A DNA stretch of 64,000 nucleotides from Chryseobacterium glaciei (GCF_001648155.1 NZ_CP015199.1:868001-932000), one strand, 5' to 3'; shown: positions 26,239 to 35,473, counted from the first letter of the stretch. Translations and numbers: made by a program. Notes: generated by a model from the sequence alone, not told the origin.

Positions 26239-27048
26239 TTATTTTTTTATATTGTTGTTATAATAAAACTGTCTGCCTAGCAAAAGTAAGTATTTTGCTT
26301 TGTAAAAAAACCTGAATAAGATATATTGGATAAATGATATTTTTTTCAGTTTGTACATTTCATGAAGGTTTTTACGGAATCCTTTTCTCATTTCAAAAAG
26401 GTTCGCAGATAAACCCGAAACACCAAAAGATCTTTTTCCTTTTCCAACACTGACTAAACTTTGGTTCAAAATATACATTTTGTTCTTCAAAGAAATTTTC
26501 AACCAATAATTCACATCTTCTGCATATCTTTGATTATCATCGAAATACCCTGTATTTTCAAGAATTTTCCTTTTAAATAGTACCGTTGACGGTTGCGCTT
26601 CGTTTCTTATGAGAAGTTTGTTGAAAGTTATTTCCGCAAGATTATTTTTTATTTGATAAGGGAAAAGAATTTTATTATCATTTCTTTCCGTTGCTAGAAA
26701 ATCAATATCCGTCGATGTATCTTCAAAATAACTCATCTGAGTTTTTATTTTTTCCGGCAACCATCCATCATCAGAATCTAATAAGGCGATGTAATCTCCT
26801 TTTGAAATCTTTAAACCTGTATTTCGAGCTTTTGAAACCCCACCATTGGCCTGACTGATCAATTTGATGTTCATATCAGGATTTTCTCTGATATATTTCT
26901 CGACAATAACTTGGCTTTTGTCTGTCGAACCATCATTGATGATGATAATTTCAAACTCTTTTTGAGGAAAAGTCTGTTGTTTTACGGAATCCAAAGCAAA
27001 AGATATAGACTCTTCTGCATTATACATCGGGATAATTACAGAAATCAT
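26239..27048 (-). CDS. Glycosyltransferase family 2
   Basis: A 269-residue GT-A enzyme. MISVIIPMYNAEESI and IIINDGSTDKS bind the nucleotide sugar, GGVSKARNTGLKISKGDYIALLDSDD contains the DxD metal motif, and RYAEDVNYWL contains the ED acceptor-side motif. It overlaps the membrane-protein gene by 4 bp. It probably adds a sugar to a lipid-linked surface polysaccharide at the inner face of the cytoplasmic membrane. Confidence 0.94.
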   Translation of the reverse strand: MISVIIPMYNAEESISFALDSVKQQTFPQKEFEIIIINDGSTDKSQVIVEKYIRENPDMNIKLISQANGGVSKARNTGLKISKGDYIALLDSDDGWLPEKIKTQMSYFEDTSTDIDFLATERNDNKILFPYQIKNNLAEITFNKLLIRNEAQPSTVLFKRKILENTGYFDDNQRYAEDVNYWLKISLKNKMYILNQSLVSVGKGKRSFGVSGLSANLFEMRKGFRKNLHEMYKLKKISFIQYILFRFFYKAKYLLLLGRQFYYNNNIKK

Positions 27049-28211
27049 ACTACATTTTTTTGATGGTTATTTTTAAAAAATCCATACACTAAGCCCAATA
27101 TCACGAACGGCATTGACATATTAAAAAAGCTCAGGTCAAACATAGAATTATTGACAATATCATTGTAACCATACTCCATTAAATAAATAATAAAAGGCAC
27201 AAAAACGCAGATAAACAGTAAAGTTCCTGTCCAATAAATACTATCATAAAAAGATTTCAATTTAAAGGACAAAATAAAAGCTAATATGATGTATGAAATA
27301 CTTAAAAATAAAGGTTGCTTTGCCCCTTGTATCATAAACGGGTTATGTTTTACTATCAAATCAAAGCTTTCTGCATTATGAAAAAACAAATACAGAATAC
27401 AGGAAATCATTATAACAAAAACGGATGCAAAACGTAACTTTTCCTTTATTGTAAAATTGTAAAACTTTTTAAAAAGCAATAAAACAATTGGAATAATTAC
27501 GGAAAGGCGCGTAAGAAATATTAAAGCTGTTAAAACTGAAGCCCATTCAAGTTTCAGCTTTTTTTCTTTTATAAAATTCTGCCATATCAAAAACACAAAA
27601 CCTGAAACTATTATAAAATTAGAAAACAAATCACTTTTGACATACACTTCCCATAAATAACTTGGAGAAAAAAATAGCAAAATCAATACTGCTAATCTCT
27701 GCTTGTAATTATTAAAAATTTTAATAATTAAATATGAAAAAAATAAAAAAATGAATGACTGCAGAAATCCCACGCTCCCAAATATTAAATAAAAAGGCAT
27801 TCCTAAGATAATCAACATCGGCAAGTTAGAAGACTCCCTTCCCATATGGTCGGGAATATTATAGGGATATTCACCGTTCAGCAATGCTTTTATGCCTATT
27901 TCCATTGCAGACCATCGGTCTACATTCAAAGATAAACCATCAACAGTATAATTTAAATAAATACTAAATATAAAAAATGAAATTACTCCTATCCAGAATA
28001 TGTATTTATAAAATAAATCTTTAAGTTCAATTTTAATATAAAATAAACTTATACCAAGAATAGCAATAATGTAAACAGCCAATAAAGGAAATCCATACTT
28101 TTCACCATATTTTAAAACAAAGAGTGAGTTAACAATAATGTAGATAAAAAAAAGACTGTATTTCTTTATATTGTTTAAAGTATAGTTAGAAAATATATCA
28201 GATGTTTTCAT
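27045..28211 (-). CDS. Polytopic membrane protein, GT-C/GT87-like
   Basis: A 388-residue protein with about ten hydrophobic segments. The first large external loop holds NVDRWSAMEIGIKALLNGEY followed by PYNIPDHMG, a pattern resembling polyprenol-phosphate-sugar-dependent GT-C mannosyltransferases (GT87-like). The call rests on that loop, topology and location in a glycosylation operon; flippase or polymerase are alternatives. Starts 29 bp after recR. Confidence 0.72.
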   Translation of the reverse strand: MKTSDIFSNYTLNNIKKYSLFFIYIIVNSLFVLKYGEKYGFPLLAVYIIAILGISLFYIKIELKDLFYKYIFWIGVISFFIFSIYLNYTVDGLSLNVDRWSAMEIGIKALLNGEYPYNIPDHMGRESSNLPMLIILGMPFYLIFGSVGFLQSFIFLFFSYLIIKIFNNYKQRLAVLILLFFSPSYLWEVYVKSDLFSNFIIVSGFVFLIWQNFIKEKKLKLEWASVLTALIFLTRLSVIIPIVLLLFKKFYNFTIKEKLRFASVFVIMISCILYLFFHNAESFDLIVKHNPFMIQGAKQPLFLSISYIILAFILSFKLKSFYDSIYWTGTLLFICVFVPFIIYLMEYGYNDIVNNSMFDLSFFNMSMPFVILGLVYGFFKNNHQKNVV

Positions 28212-28240
28212 GGGAAATCAATCAACTTTATTTGTATTTA

Positions 28241-28852
28241 TTAGCTTGCTTCATTATAAGGCAACCTATTAATAATCGATCTTCCCAAAGAAATTTCATC
28301 AGCATATTCCAACTCGTCCCCAACTGAAATTCCTCTTGCAATGCTTGAAAAATTCACATCAAAACCTTTGAATTTCTTATAAATATAATAGGCAGTCGTA
28401 TCTCCTTCCATCGTTGCACTTAAGGCAAAAATAAATTCTTTTACCTGCCCTGCATTAAGTTTCTTTTCAATACTCGGAATATTTAACTGATTTGGTCCCA
28501 CTCCTTCCATTGGAGATATTTTTCCTCCTAAGATCAAATATTTTCCTGTATATTTTCCTGTATTTTCAATGGCAATAACGTCGCGAACGTCTTCTACGAT
28601 ACAAATAACTTCGTCATTTCGTTTATGATTGCTGCAGATTTCACAAATCTCAAAATCAGAGAAGTTATGACATTCTTTGCAGTATTTTATTTCGTTAACA
28701 AGATTAATCAGAGAATTTCCTAAAGTTACCGCTCTGGAATTAGGTTGTTTCAATAAATGTAATGCTAAACGTAAAGCTGTTTTTCTGCCAATCCCCGGTA
28801 ATCCAGAGATCTCATCCACTGCTTTTGCCAAAACTTTACTAGGGTAATCCAT
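28241..28852 (-). CDS. recR: Recombination mediator protein RecR
   Basis: A 203-residue RecR with a helix-hairpin-helix (EISGLPGIGRKTALRLALHLL), a C4 zinc finger (CKECHNFSDFEICEICSNHKR) and a Toprim domain (CIVEDVRDVIAIENTGKYTG, GGKISPMEG), ending in a Walker-B-like GDELEYADEISLGRSI. It loads RecA in the RecFOR pathway. As first gene of a leftward operon it precedes four surface-glycan genes, a location that looks fortuitous. Confidence 0.97.
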   Translation of the reverse strand: MDYPSKVLAKAVDEISGLPGIGRKTALRLALHLLKQPNSRAVTLGNSLINLVNEIKYCKECHNFSDFEICEICSNHKRNDEVICIVEDVRDVIAIENTGKYTGKYLILGGKISPMEGVGPNQLNIPSIEKKLNAGQVKEFIFALSATMEGDTTAYYIYKKFKGFDVNFSSIARGISVGDELEYADEISLGRSIINRLPYNEAS

Positions 28853-28857
28853 AACTA

Positions 28858-28865
28858 CAAAAATA
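28858..28865 (-). promoter_or_regulatory. -7 box (TAttTTTG) for recR and the glycan genes
   Basis: Read leftward, TATTTTTG spans 28865 to 28858, 5 bases before the recR ATG. The transcript would start at or next to the start codon (leaderless). Confidence 0.55.
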
Positions 28866-28931
28866 ATACAAAAAGATGATTTTCCGTAGTTTTACGGGGG
28901 CTAAATCAAGAGATAATTCCAATAAAAAAAT

Positions 28932-28939
28932 TATCTTTG
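28932..28939 (+). promoter_or_regulatory. -7 box (TAtcTTTG) for the LURP-one-like gene
   Basis: TATCTTTG lies 36 bases before ATG 28976. Confidence 0.5.
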
Positions 28940-28975
28940 GAAACTTAATATTAATCTGAAAAAAAAATAAACTAA

Positions 28976-29581
28976 ATGGTACTTAACAACCTAAATTATC
29001 CACTGGATTTTAAATTTAAAATCACAACATTAGCCAGCGATTTCAACATTACTGACAAAAACGGAAATGCCGTTGCTTATGTTCGTCAAAAAATGTTTAA
29101 ATTGAAGGAAGATGTGATCATTTTCAATGACGAAAGCAAATCAAAAGAGCTTTTTAGAATTCAGGCGAATAAATGGATCGATTTTAATTCTTCTTATTCT
29201 TTAAATGACTTAATTGATAAGAAAAATTACGGAAGATTGGCCAGAAAAGGAATGCGTTCTATCTGGAAGTCTACTTATAATATTTTAGACTCAAACGATC
29301 AACCAAAATTTACTGTGACAGAGGACAATGCATGGACAAAATTCTTCGACGGAATGGTAAGTGAGATCCCAATTATTGGTATGTTTACAGGATATTTTCT
29401 TAATCCGGCTTATACTGTAAGAGGAATTGACGGAAAAGAATATTTTAAACTTAAAAAAATGCCTTCATTCTTCGGAAGAAGATTTCAGCTTGACAGAATG
29501 ATCGATATTGACGACGAAGACGAAAGTTTAGTTGTTCTTTCATTATTAATGATGGTTCTTCTAGAAAGAGGCAGAGGATAA
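28976..29581 (+). CDS. LURP-one-related (tubby-like fold) protein
   Basis: A 201-residue protein without a signal peptide. LDFKFKITTLASDFNITDKNG, FKLKEDVIIFND and a repeated beta pattern ending FQLDRMIDIDDED, followed by a hydrophobic C-terminal helix (LVVLSLLMMVLLERGRG), fit the LURP-one-like/phospholipid-scramblase-like fold. Function in bacteria is unknown; membrane-surface association is plausible. It is followed after 19 bp by a lipoprotein gene. Confidence 0.75.
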   Translation: MVLNNLNYPLDFKFKITTLASDFNITDKNGNAVAYVRQKMFKLKEDVIIFNDESKSKELFRIQANKWIDFNSSYSLNDLIDKKNYGRLARKGMRSIWKSTYNILDSNDQPKFTVTEDNAWTKFFDGMVSEIPIIGMFTGYFLNPAYTVRGIDGKEYFKLKKMPSFFGRRFQLDRMIDIDDEDESLVVLSLLMMVLLERGRG

Positions 29582-29600
29582 ATAATATAAACCACAAACA

Positions 29601-30092
29601 ATGAAATACCTAATTATTTTCTTTTCAGCGTTCTTATTGGTCGCTTGTAAAAAAGACAAAGAAACAGTTTCGAGTTCGCCAGCTAAAGATTCACTGAATA
29701 TTGTTCAGGATTCTGCAAAAACGACAGCTTCTTCAGGTAAAATTTTAGTTGAAACTATTACTTTTCCTAAAGAAATTAAAGAATGTTCATGTTATTTTGC
29801 CAGAAACAAAGCAGATTTTGAAGCGGAAAAATATATTTACGCCGATGACGCAGGAAAAACAGCCTATATGAAACTTGACGGTAAAAGATTAGCAATGAAT
29901 CTGATCTCCTCAAGCGATATGGAATCTGACGAAGAACTCAGCAAAGAAATTGAAATTGACGATTACAAGATCTCTGTAAAGGGTAAAAAAATAAAAGGGG
30001 AAGAAGCTTTGTTATTTCAAGGCACATTAACTATTGAAAAACCAGACGGAACTGTTGAAACAATGACAATTTATGGTGAATGTGGATGCTAA
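29601..30092 (+). CDS. Small lipoprotein of unknown function
   Basis: A 163-residue protein with lipobox LVAC after MKYLIIFFSAFLLVAC, so anchored via Cys16. A Ser/Lys-rich linker leads to an acidic beta-rich domain with Cys pairs at both ends (ECSCYFARNK; GECGC at the C-terminus), which could form disulfides. No family recognised. Probably cotranscribed with the upstream LURP-one-like gene. Confidence 0.78.
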   Translation: MKYLIIFFSAFLLVACKKDKETVSSSPAKDSLNIVQDSAKTTASSGKILVETITFPKEIKECSCYFARNKADFEAEKYIYADDAGKTAYMKLDGKRLAMNLISSSDMESDEELSKEIEIDDYKISVKGKKIKGEEALLFQGTLTIEKPDGTVETMTIYGECGC

Positions 30093-30117
30093 ACAAGTTC
30101 TAGCTTCTAATAAAAAT

Positions 30118-30150
30118 AATGCTTCCAGATTTACGGAAGCATTTTTTATT
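30118..30150 (+). terminator. Terminator after the lipoprotein gene
   Basis: Stem AATGCTTCC (30118-30126) with GGAAGCATT (30135-30143), then T run. Confidence 0.85.
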
Positions 30151-30153
30151 TCG

Positions 30154-30161
30154 TAATTTTG
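30154..30161 (+). promoter_or_regulatory. -7 box (TAatTTTG) for pepD
   Basis: TAATTTTG lies 16 bases before ATG 30178, immediately after the upstream terminator. Confidence 0.5.
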
Positions 30162-30177
30162 ATAAAAATAAAATTTC

Positions 30178-31623
30178 ATGGAATTATCTAATATAGAACC
30201 GCAAATAGTGTGGAAAAATTTCGCCAAACTTAATGCTGTTCCAAGACCTTCAAAAAAAGAAGAAAAAGTAATTGCTTTCATTAAAGAATTTGGTGAAAGT
30301 CTAGGATTGGAAACTAGAGTTGATGAAGTAGGAAACGTGATCATTAAAAAACCTGCCACTGCAGGAATGGAAAACCGCAAATCTATTGTGCTACAATCGC
30401 ATTTGGATATGGTTTGTCAGAAAAACAATGATGTTACTTTTGATTTCGAAACTGAAGGAATCAAAATGGAAATCGATGGAGATTGGGTAAAGGCAAAAGG
30501 AACAACTTTAGGAGCTGATAACGGTTTAGGAGTTGCTACAATTATGTCGATCTTAGAAAGTTCAAACATTCCGCATCCAGCTTTGGAAGCGCTTTTCACA
30601 ATTGATGAAGAGACTGGAATGACTGGAGCAATCGGTCTAAAACCAGGACAATTGACAGGTGAAATTTTATTAAATCTTGATACTGAAGAAGACGATGAAA
30701 TTGACATCGGCTGCGCAGGTGGAATTGATGTTACGATTTCTCAAAACTATCAAACAGAAGCTTCAAACGGACAAATTGTAAGAATTGAAGTTAAAGGTTT
30801 ACAAGGTGGTCACTCGGGAATGGACATCCATAAAGGTTTCGGAAATGCGAATGTTATTTTAGGAAGATTACTTTATAAAGCTTTAGCAAAAGAAAATATT
30901 CAGTTAATTTCTATCGACGGTGGTGGATTACGAAATGCTATTCCGAGAGAAGGTGTAGCTATCGTATCTGTGAGAAATGCTGAAGAATTTATTGAAGAAA
31001 TTACGAATGGTCTTAAAAAAGAGATTCTAGAAGAATTTGCAACAGTTGAACCTGCTCTTCATATTAATATTGAAAATTCAACAAGTTCTGATAAAGCGAT
31101 TTCGGAAGAAGATTCAAAGAAGATCATTTTAACTTTGAAAGCTCTTCACAACGGTGTTTACAGAATGAGTCCGGATGTTAAGGATTTGGTGGAATCTTCA
31201 AACAATGTGGCAAGAGTTGAATTAAAAGAAGGAGGATTGAAAATTTTAAACCTTTCAAGATCATCAGTTGATTCTTCTAAAGATTCTGTCTCAGAACAAT
31301 TAAAATCTGTGGCAGAATTAGCAGGAATGAATACTGAATTCAGCGGTTCTTATCCAGGTTGGAAACCTAAACCGGGTTCTGAGATCGTTCAATTAATGGA
31401 GAAAATTTACACTGATAAATTTAACGAAAAACCACAAGTTGTAGCTTGTCACGCAGGTTTAGAATGTGGAATTATCGGAGCAAATTATCCAGAAATGGAA
31501 ATGGTAAGTTTCGGGCCAACTATCAGAGGTGCTCACTCTCCTGACGAAAGAGCAAATATCCCTTCCGCACAGAAGTTTTGGAGTTTCCTAAAAGATATTT
31601 TAGCGAATATTCCTCAGAAATAA
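30178..31623 (+). CDS. pepD: Aminoacyl-histidine dipeptidase (M20 family)
   Basis: At 481 residues it has PepD length. Metal ligands and catalytic residues of M20 are visible: His in LQSHLDMVCQ, Asp in LGADNGLGVA, Glu-Glu in FTIDEETGMTGA, Asp in LLNLDTEEDDE and the C-terminal His in RGAHSPDERA. GLQGGHSGMDIHKG marks the dimerisation lid. No signal peptide, so cytoplasmic; it cleaves Xaa-His dipeptides such as carnosine. Confidence 0.96.
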   Translation: MELSNIEPQIVWKNFAKLNAVPRPSKKEEKVIAFIKEFGESLGLETRVDEVGNVIIKKPATAGMENRKSIVLQSHLDMVCQKNNDVTFDFETEGIKMEIDGDWVKAKGTTLGADNGLGVATIMSILESSNIPHPALEALFTIDEETGMTGAIGLKPGQLTGEILLNLDTEEDDEIDIGCAGGIDVTISQNYQTEASNGQIVRIEVKGLQGGHSGMDIHKGFGNANVILGRLLYKALAKENIQLISIDGGGLRNAIPREGVAIVSVRNAEEFIEEITNGLKKEILEEFATVEPALHINIENSTSSDKAISEEDSKKIILTLKALHNGVYRMSPDVKDLVESSNNVARVELKEGGLKILNLSRSSVDSSKDSVSEQLKSVAELAGMNTEFSGSYPGWKPKPGSEIVQLMEKIYTDKFNEKPQVVACHAGLECGIIGANYPEMEMVSFGPTIRGAHSPDERANIPSAQKFWSFLKDILANIPQK

Positions 31624-31644
31624 AATAATACAATTGCTATATTG

Positions 31645-31680
31645 AATATCCAAAATCGTTTGATTTTGGATATTTTTTAT
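31645..31680 (+). terminator. Terminator after pepD
   Basis: Perfect 13-bp stem AATATCCAAAATC (31645-31657) with GATTTTGGATATT (31662-31674), then T-rich tract. Confidence 0.85.
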
Positions 31681-31715
31681 TATAGGATCATATAGATTTT
31701 AAATTTGAAGTTTAA

Positions 31716-31723
31716 TATATTTG
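31716..31723 (+). promoter_or_regulatory. -7 box (TAtaTTTG) for the prolyl oligopeptidase gene
   Basis: TATATTTG lies 54 bases before ATG 31778. Confidence 0.45.
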
Positions 31724-31777
31724 CATTAATTATTATTTTATCCCAGTTATAAGAAATATTAAAAAAAATACAACTAT

Positions 31778-33928
31778 ATGAAATTAAAATTTTTATTTAC
31801 AGGCTTAATCTGTTGCCAATTCTTTTCCGCTCAATATAATTATCCAGCAACGCCAAAACACCCTGTTGTAGATGATTATTTCGGAACTAAAATTACAGAT
31901 AATTACCGATGGCTGGAAGATCTTAAAAGTCCGGCTGTACAATCTTGGTTCAAAGCTGAATCTGATTTTAGCAATACTATCATCGACAAAATTCCTCACC
32001 GTGAAGATCTTTTCAAACAAATGAAAGATATTCAAAATATGAGCGGAGATTCTTTCGGTGTTATCATGCAAAGGCAAAATTCATATTTTTACACAAAAAC
32101 AAAAAAAGGAGAAAACCTTTCAAAATTATACTCAAAAGACATTTCTACAGGAAAAGAAGTTTTAATATTTGATCCTGAAAAAATCAAAAAAGGAACTCAA
32201 ATAACCAATTTCACCGTTGACCTAAAAGCACAAAAGATTGCTTTATTATTATCAAAATCTGGTGGTGAGATTTGTGAGCTTAAAATATTAGATCTTAATA
32301 CAAAAAAATTGCTGAACGATTCCATTGATCCGATCTGGAGTGAATTTAATTTTGAATTTACACAAGACGGCAAGTCTATCATTTATACTAAAATGAGTAC
32401 CGGAGACCCAAACAGCAACATGCTTTTAAAAGACATGAAAGCAATGCTTCACGAAATTGGTACAGATGTAAAAAATGATAAAATATTAGCTTCAAGAGTA
32501 GATTATCCTGAATTAAATGCTTTGACCGAACAGTTTACAAGTATAACATTTAGTGATGATTATAAATATATTATTCTGAGATTAAGCTCTGTAAAATCCG
32601 AAAGTCCAATTTTTGTTGCGCCATATTCAGAGTTAAAAAATAAAAAAATCAACTGGAAGCAGATCGTCAAAGCGTCAGATGATATTACCGATATCTATAT
32701 TTCTGATGATAAACTTTTCCTGCTTACCCATAAAGATGCTCCCAATTATAAAATCATACTTACAAGTTTAGCAAAGCCTGATTTTATTAATGCAAAAGTA
32801 GTAGTTCCTGAAAGTAAGGATGCGGTGATTATTGCAATTCACACTTCTAAAAACTATTTATACTATTCATTAGGTAATGGCATTACAAGAGATAAATATC
32901 AGGTAAATATCAAGACTCTAGACACTAAAAAGGTTCCATTACCACCTGGTGTAAACTCGTCGTTATCATTAAATCCGCATGAAAATGACAATATTTATTG
33001 TGAGAATATGAATTGGCTTACTCCATTAACTATTTATGATTATAACCCCGAAAAAGGCGCTCCGGTAAAGAGTAAATATCTTAGCTCTGACGGAAATTAT
33101 CCAGATTATAACAAACTTTACACCGTAAAAGAAATTGAAGTAAAAAGTCACGACGGAGTAATGGTTCCGCTTTCTATTATTTACCCTAAAAATATGAAAA
33201 TGGATGGCTCCTCTCCTGCTTATATTACTGGATATGGTGGTTACGGAATATCTTATGAACCAAGATTTTCCCAAAGATTGACTGCATTATTAGAACAAGG
33301 AGTAGTTATTGCTATTGCGCACGTAAGAGGTGGTGGTGAAAAAGGCGAAAACTGGCACAAGACAGGTATGAAAGCAAACAAACCAAATACTTGGAAAGAT
33401 TTTATTGCGTGTTCAGAATATCTAGTTGCTCAAAAATACACTTCTCCTTCAAAACTTATTGGAAATGGAGTAAGCATGGGCGGAGTTCTTATCGGAAGGG
33501 CAATAACTGAAAGACCGGATCTTTTTGCTGTTGCAATTGCTGAAGTTGGTATGACGAATGCACTTCGTTCAGAAACTACTGCCAATGGTCCGAACCAAAT
33601 TCCTGAAGTGGGAACCCTACAAAATGAAGAGGATACAAAAAATTTGATGGAAATGGACGCTCAGAGTAAAGTAAAAAAAGGAGTAAAATATCCCGCTGTA
33701 ATCATCCGTACCGGAATGAACGACTCAAGGATAACACCTTGGGAACCGGGAAAATTCGCAGCCATTCTGCAGAAAAATTCAGGTTCAGGAAAACCTGTTT
33801 TATTATATGTAAATTATGAAAATGGACATTTTACAAGCGACAAAGATGTCGTTTTCCATGAATATTCTGATATTTATGCGTTTGCTTTATGGCAGGTGGG
33901 GCATCCAAAGTTTCAGCCAGCAAAATAA
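31778..33928 (+). CDS. Prolyl oligopeptidase family serine peptidase (S9A)
   Basis: A 716-residue protein with signal peptide (ending near FFSAQ). Entry motif HPVVDDYFGTKITDNYRWLED is typical of S9A. A seven-blade propeller (about 75-430) gates a C-terminal alpha/beta hydrolase: catalytic Ser in GNGVSMGGVLIG, Asp in TGMNDSRI, His in NYENGHFTSD. The nucleophile elbow reads GVSMGG rather than the usual GGSNGG, a conservative variant. Periplasmic; cleaves after proline in short peptides. Confidence 0.94.
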   Translation: MKLKFLFTGLICCQFFSAQYNYPATPKHPVVDDYFGTKITDNYRWLEDLKSPAVQSWFKAESDFSNTIIDKIPHREDLFKQMKDIQNMSGDSFGVIMQRQNSYFYTKTKKGENLSKLYSKDISTGKEVLIFDPEKIKKGTQITNFTVDLKAQKIALLLSKSGGEICELKILDLNTKKLLNDSIDPIWSEFNFEFTQDGKSIIYTKMSTGDPNSNMLLKDMKAMLHEIGTDVKNDKILASRVDYPELNALTEQFTSITFSDDYKYIILRLSSVKSESPIFVAPYSELKNKKINWKQIVKASDDITDIYISDDKLFLLTHKDAPNYKIILTSLAKPDFINAKVVVPESKDAVIIAIHTSKNYLYYSLGNGITRDKYQVNIKTLDTKKVPLPPGVNSSLSLNPHENDNIYCENMNWLTPLTIYDYNPEKGAPVKSKYLSSDGNYPDYNKLYTVKEIEVKSHDGVMVPLSIIYPKNMKMDGSSPAYITGYGGYGISYEPRFSQRLTALLEQGVVIAIAHVRGGGEKGENWHKTGMKANKPNTWKDFIACSEYLVAQKYTSPSKLIGNGVSMGGVLIGRAITERPDLFAVAIAEVGMTNALRSETTANGPNQIPEVGTLQNEEDTKNLMEMDAQSKVKKGVKYPAVIIRTGMNDSRITPWEPGKFAAILQKNSGSGKPVLLYVNYENGHFTSDKDVVFHEYSDIYAFALWQVGHPKFQPAK

Positions 33929-33956
33929 CGATAAAATTAAATTCATCTATAAAACA

Positions 33957-33986
33957 AAAACTCTCGAAAATTTCGAGAGTTTTTTA
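33957..33986. terminator. Bidirectional terminator between convergent genes
   Basis: Stem AACTCTCGAAA (33959-33969) with TTTCGAGAGTT (33971-33981), A run on the left and T run on the right. Confidence 0.85.
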
Positions 33987-34005
33987 TTATTTAGTTAAAA
34001 CTTTT

Positions 34006-34335
34006 CTAAGGATAAGGAGCAATCTCCACTTCAAGACCTTCCATTTCTTCAACAATATGCAGCTGGCAACCCAGTCTGCTATTCTCTTTCACATGGTAAG
34101 CTTCCGCAAGCATTGCATCTTCTTCATCGCCCATTTCTACAAGTCCCGAATCACTGATCACGTATACCTGACATGATGCGCACATCGCCATTCCTCCACA
34201 AACTCCGATTGTTCCTTCTTCTGCTAATTCATACGAACGGATGATTTCCATTAAATTCATGGACATATCCGTAGGAGCAACAATATCGTGAGTTACACCG
34301 TCTCTATCGGTGATTTTTATATTAATATCGTTCAT
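34006..34335 (-). CDS. 2Fe-2S ferredoxin
   Basis: A 109-residue adrenodoxin-type ferredoxin. The cluster ligands are visible in VCGGMAMCASCQVYV and the later Cys in SRLGCQLHI. It lies 82 bp downstream of a ferredoxin/flavodoxin NADP reductase-like gene on the same strand, so the two form a reductase-ferredoxin electron chain. The spacer between them is almost entirely a heptamer inverted array. Confidence 0.94.
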   Translation of the reverse strand: MNDINIKITDRDGVTHDIVAPTDMSMNLMEIIRSYELAEEGTIGVCGGMAMCASCQVYVISDSGLVEMGDEEDAMLAEAYHVKENSRLGCQLHIVEEMEGLEVEIAPYP

Positions 34336-34337
34336 TC

Positions 34338-34413
34338 TAGTTGATAGTTGATTGTCTGTAGTTGATGGTAAAAGTTCGTTTTAACTAACAACTAATAACC
34401 GTCAACTGGCAAC
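34338..34413. repeat. Inverted heptamer array 1 (TAGTTGA / TCAACTA)
   Basis: Left half: 7-base units TAGTTGA, TAGTTGA, TTGTCTG, TAGTTGA (34338-34365). Right half: TTAACTA, ACAACTA, ATAACCG, TCAACTG (34381-34408), degenerate complements of the left unit. The array fills the spacer between the reductase stop and the ferredoxin start and would fold into an imperfect hairpin in their shared mRNA. Confidence 0.75.
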
Positions 34414-34417
34414 AAAT

Positions 34418-35473
34418 TTAATCAATTTTTTTCACAACAGCTTTCTCAGCTTCTTTACGGCTTCCGTCAAACCCGTCTACTCCACTTACGGTTGTATATT
34501 TTAAGACGTATTTTTTACCCGGATTTAGTCTGTTGTAAACACTCTGACACATCAACGTTGCCTCGTGGAAACCACAAAGAATCAACTTCAATTTACCCGG
34601 ATAGGTATTGATATCTCCAATTGCATAGATTCCATCGATATTTGTTTGATAATCTAATGCATTGTTTACAACGATTGCGTTTTTCTCAATGTTTAATCCC
34701 CACTTAGAAATATCTCCTAATTTTGGAGTCAATCCGAATAATGGGATGAAATAATCAGTTTCAAGATCATAAGCTTCTTCACCATCTTTCACAATAGTGA
34801 TTGCTTCCACTTTTCCGTCTCCTTTAATTCCTGTAACTTCAGCAGGAGTAATCAATTTGATTTTTCCTTGATTTTTAAGATCCTGTACTTTTTCTACAGA
34901 ATCCAAAGCTCCTCTGAACTCATTTCTTCTGTGAATCAAAGTAACTTCACTTGCAACATTTGATAAGAAAATACTCCAATCAAGTGCAGAATCACCACCT
35001 CCGGCAATCACTACTTTTTTATTTCTGAAATGTTCAGGCTCTTTAACGAAATATTCAAGACCTTTTTCTTCGTAATCAGCTACATTTTCAAAAGTTGGTT
35101 TTCTAGGCTCGAAAGTTCCCAAACCACCTGCAATTGCAATTGCTTTTGCTCTGTGAACAGTTCCTTTGTTGGTAATAACTTCAAACCATTCATCATCAAC
35201 TTTAGAATAAGAAACCGCCGTTTCTCCCAATGTAAAACCAGGTTGAAACTGCTTGATCTGCTCCATTAAATTATCAATTAATTCCCCTGCATTCACCGAA
35301 GGATACCCCGGAATATCGAAAATAGGTTTTTTAGGATAAAGCTCAGTCAATTGGCCTCCAGGTTGAGGAAGTGCATCGATGATGTGACACTTCATTTTTA
35401 ATAAACCTGCTTCAAAAACAGCAAAAAGTCCAGTTGGTCCGGCTCCTATGATCAATATATCAGTAGTTATCAT
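34418..35473 (-). CDS. Ferredoxin/flavodoxin--NADP+ reductase, thioredoxin-reductase type
   Basis: A 351-residue FAD/NADPH oxidoreductase. FAD motif IIGAGPTGLFAVFEAGLL at the N-terminus, second dinucleotide motif VIAGGGDSALDWSIFL, and FAD-binding YAIGDINTYPGK near the C-terminus. There is no CxxC redox pair of true thioredoxin reductase, which marks the FNR branch of the family. It should pass electrons from NADPH to the ferredoxin encoded downstream. Confidence 0.93.
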   Translation of the reverse strand: MITTDILIIGAGPTGLFAVFEAGLLKMKCHIIDALPQPGGQLTELYPKKPIFDIPGYPSVNAGELIDNLMEQIKQFQPGFTLGETAVSYSKVDDEWFEVITNKGTVHRAKAIAIAGGLGTFEPRKPTFENVADYEEKGLEYFVKEPEHFRNKKVVIAGGGDSALDWSIFLSNVASEVTLIHRRNEFRGALDSVEKVQDLKNQGKIKLITPAEVTGIKGDGKVEAITIVKDGEEAYDLETDYFIPLFGLTPKLGDISKWGLNIEKNAIVVNNALDYQTNIDGIYAIGDINTYPGKLKLILCGFHEATLMCQSVYNRLNPGKKYVLKYTTVSGVDGFDGSRKEAEKAVVKKID

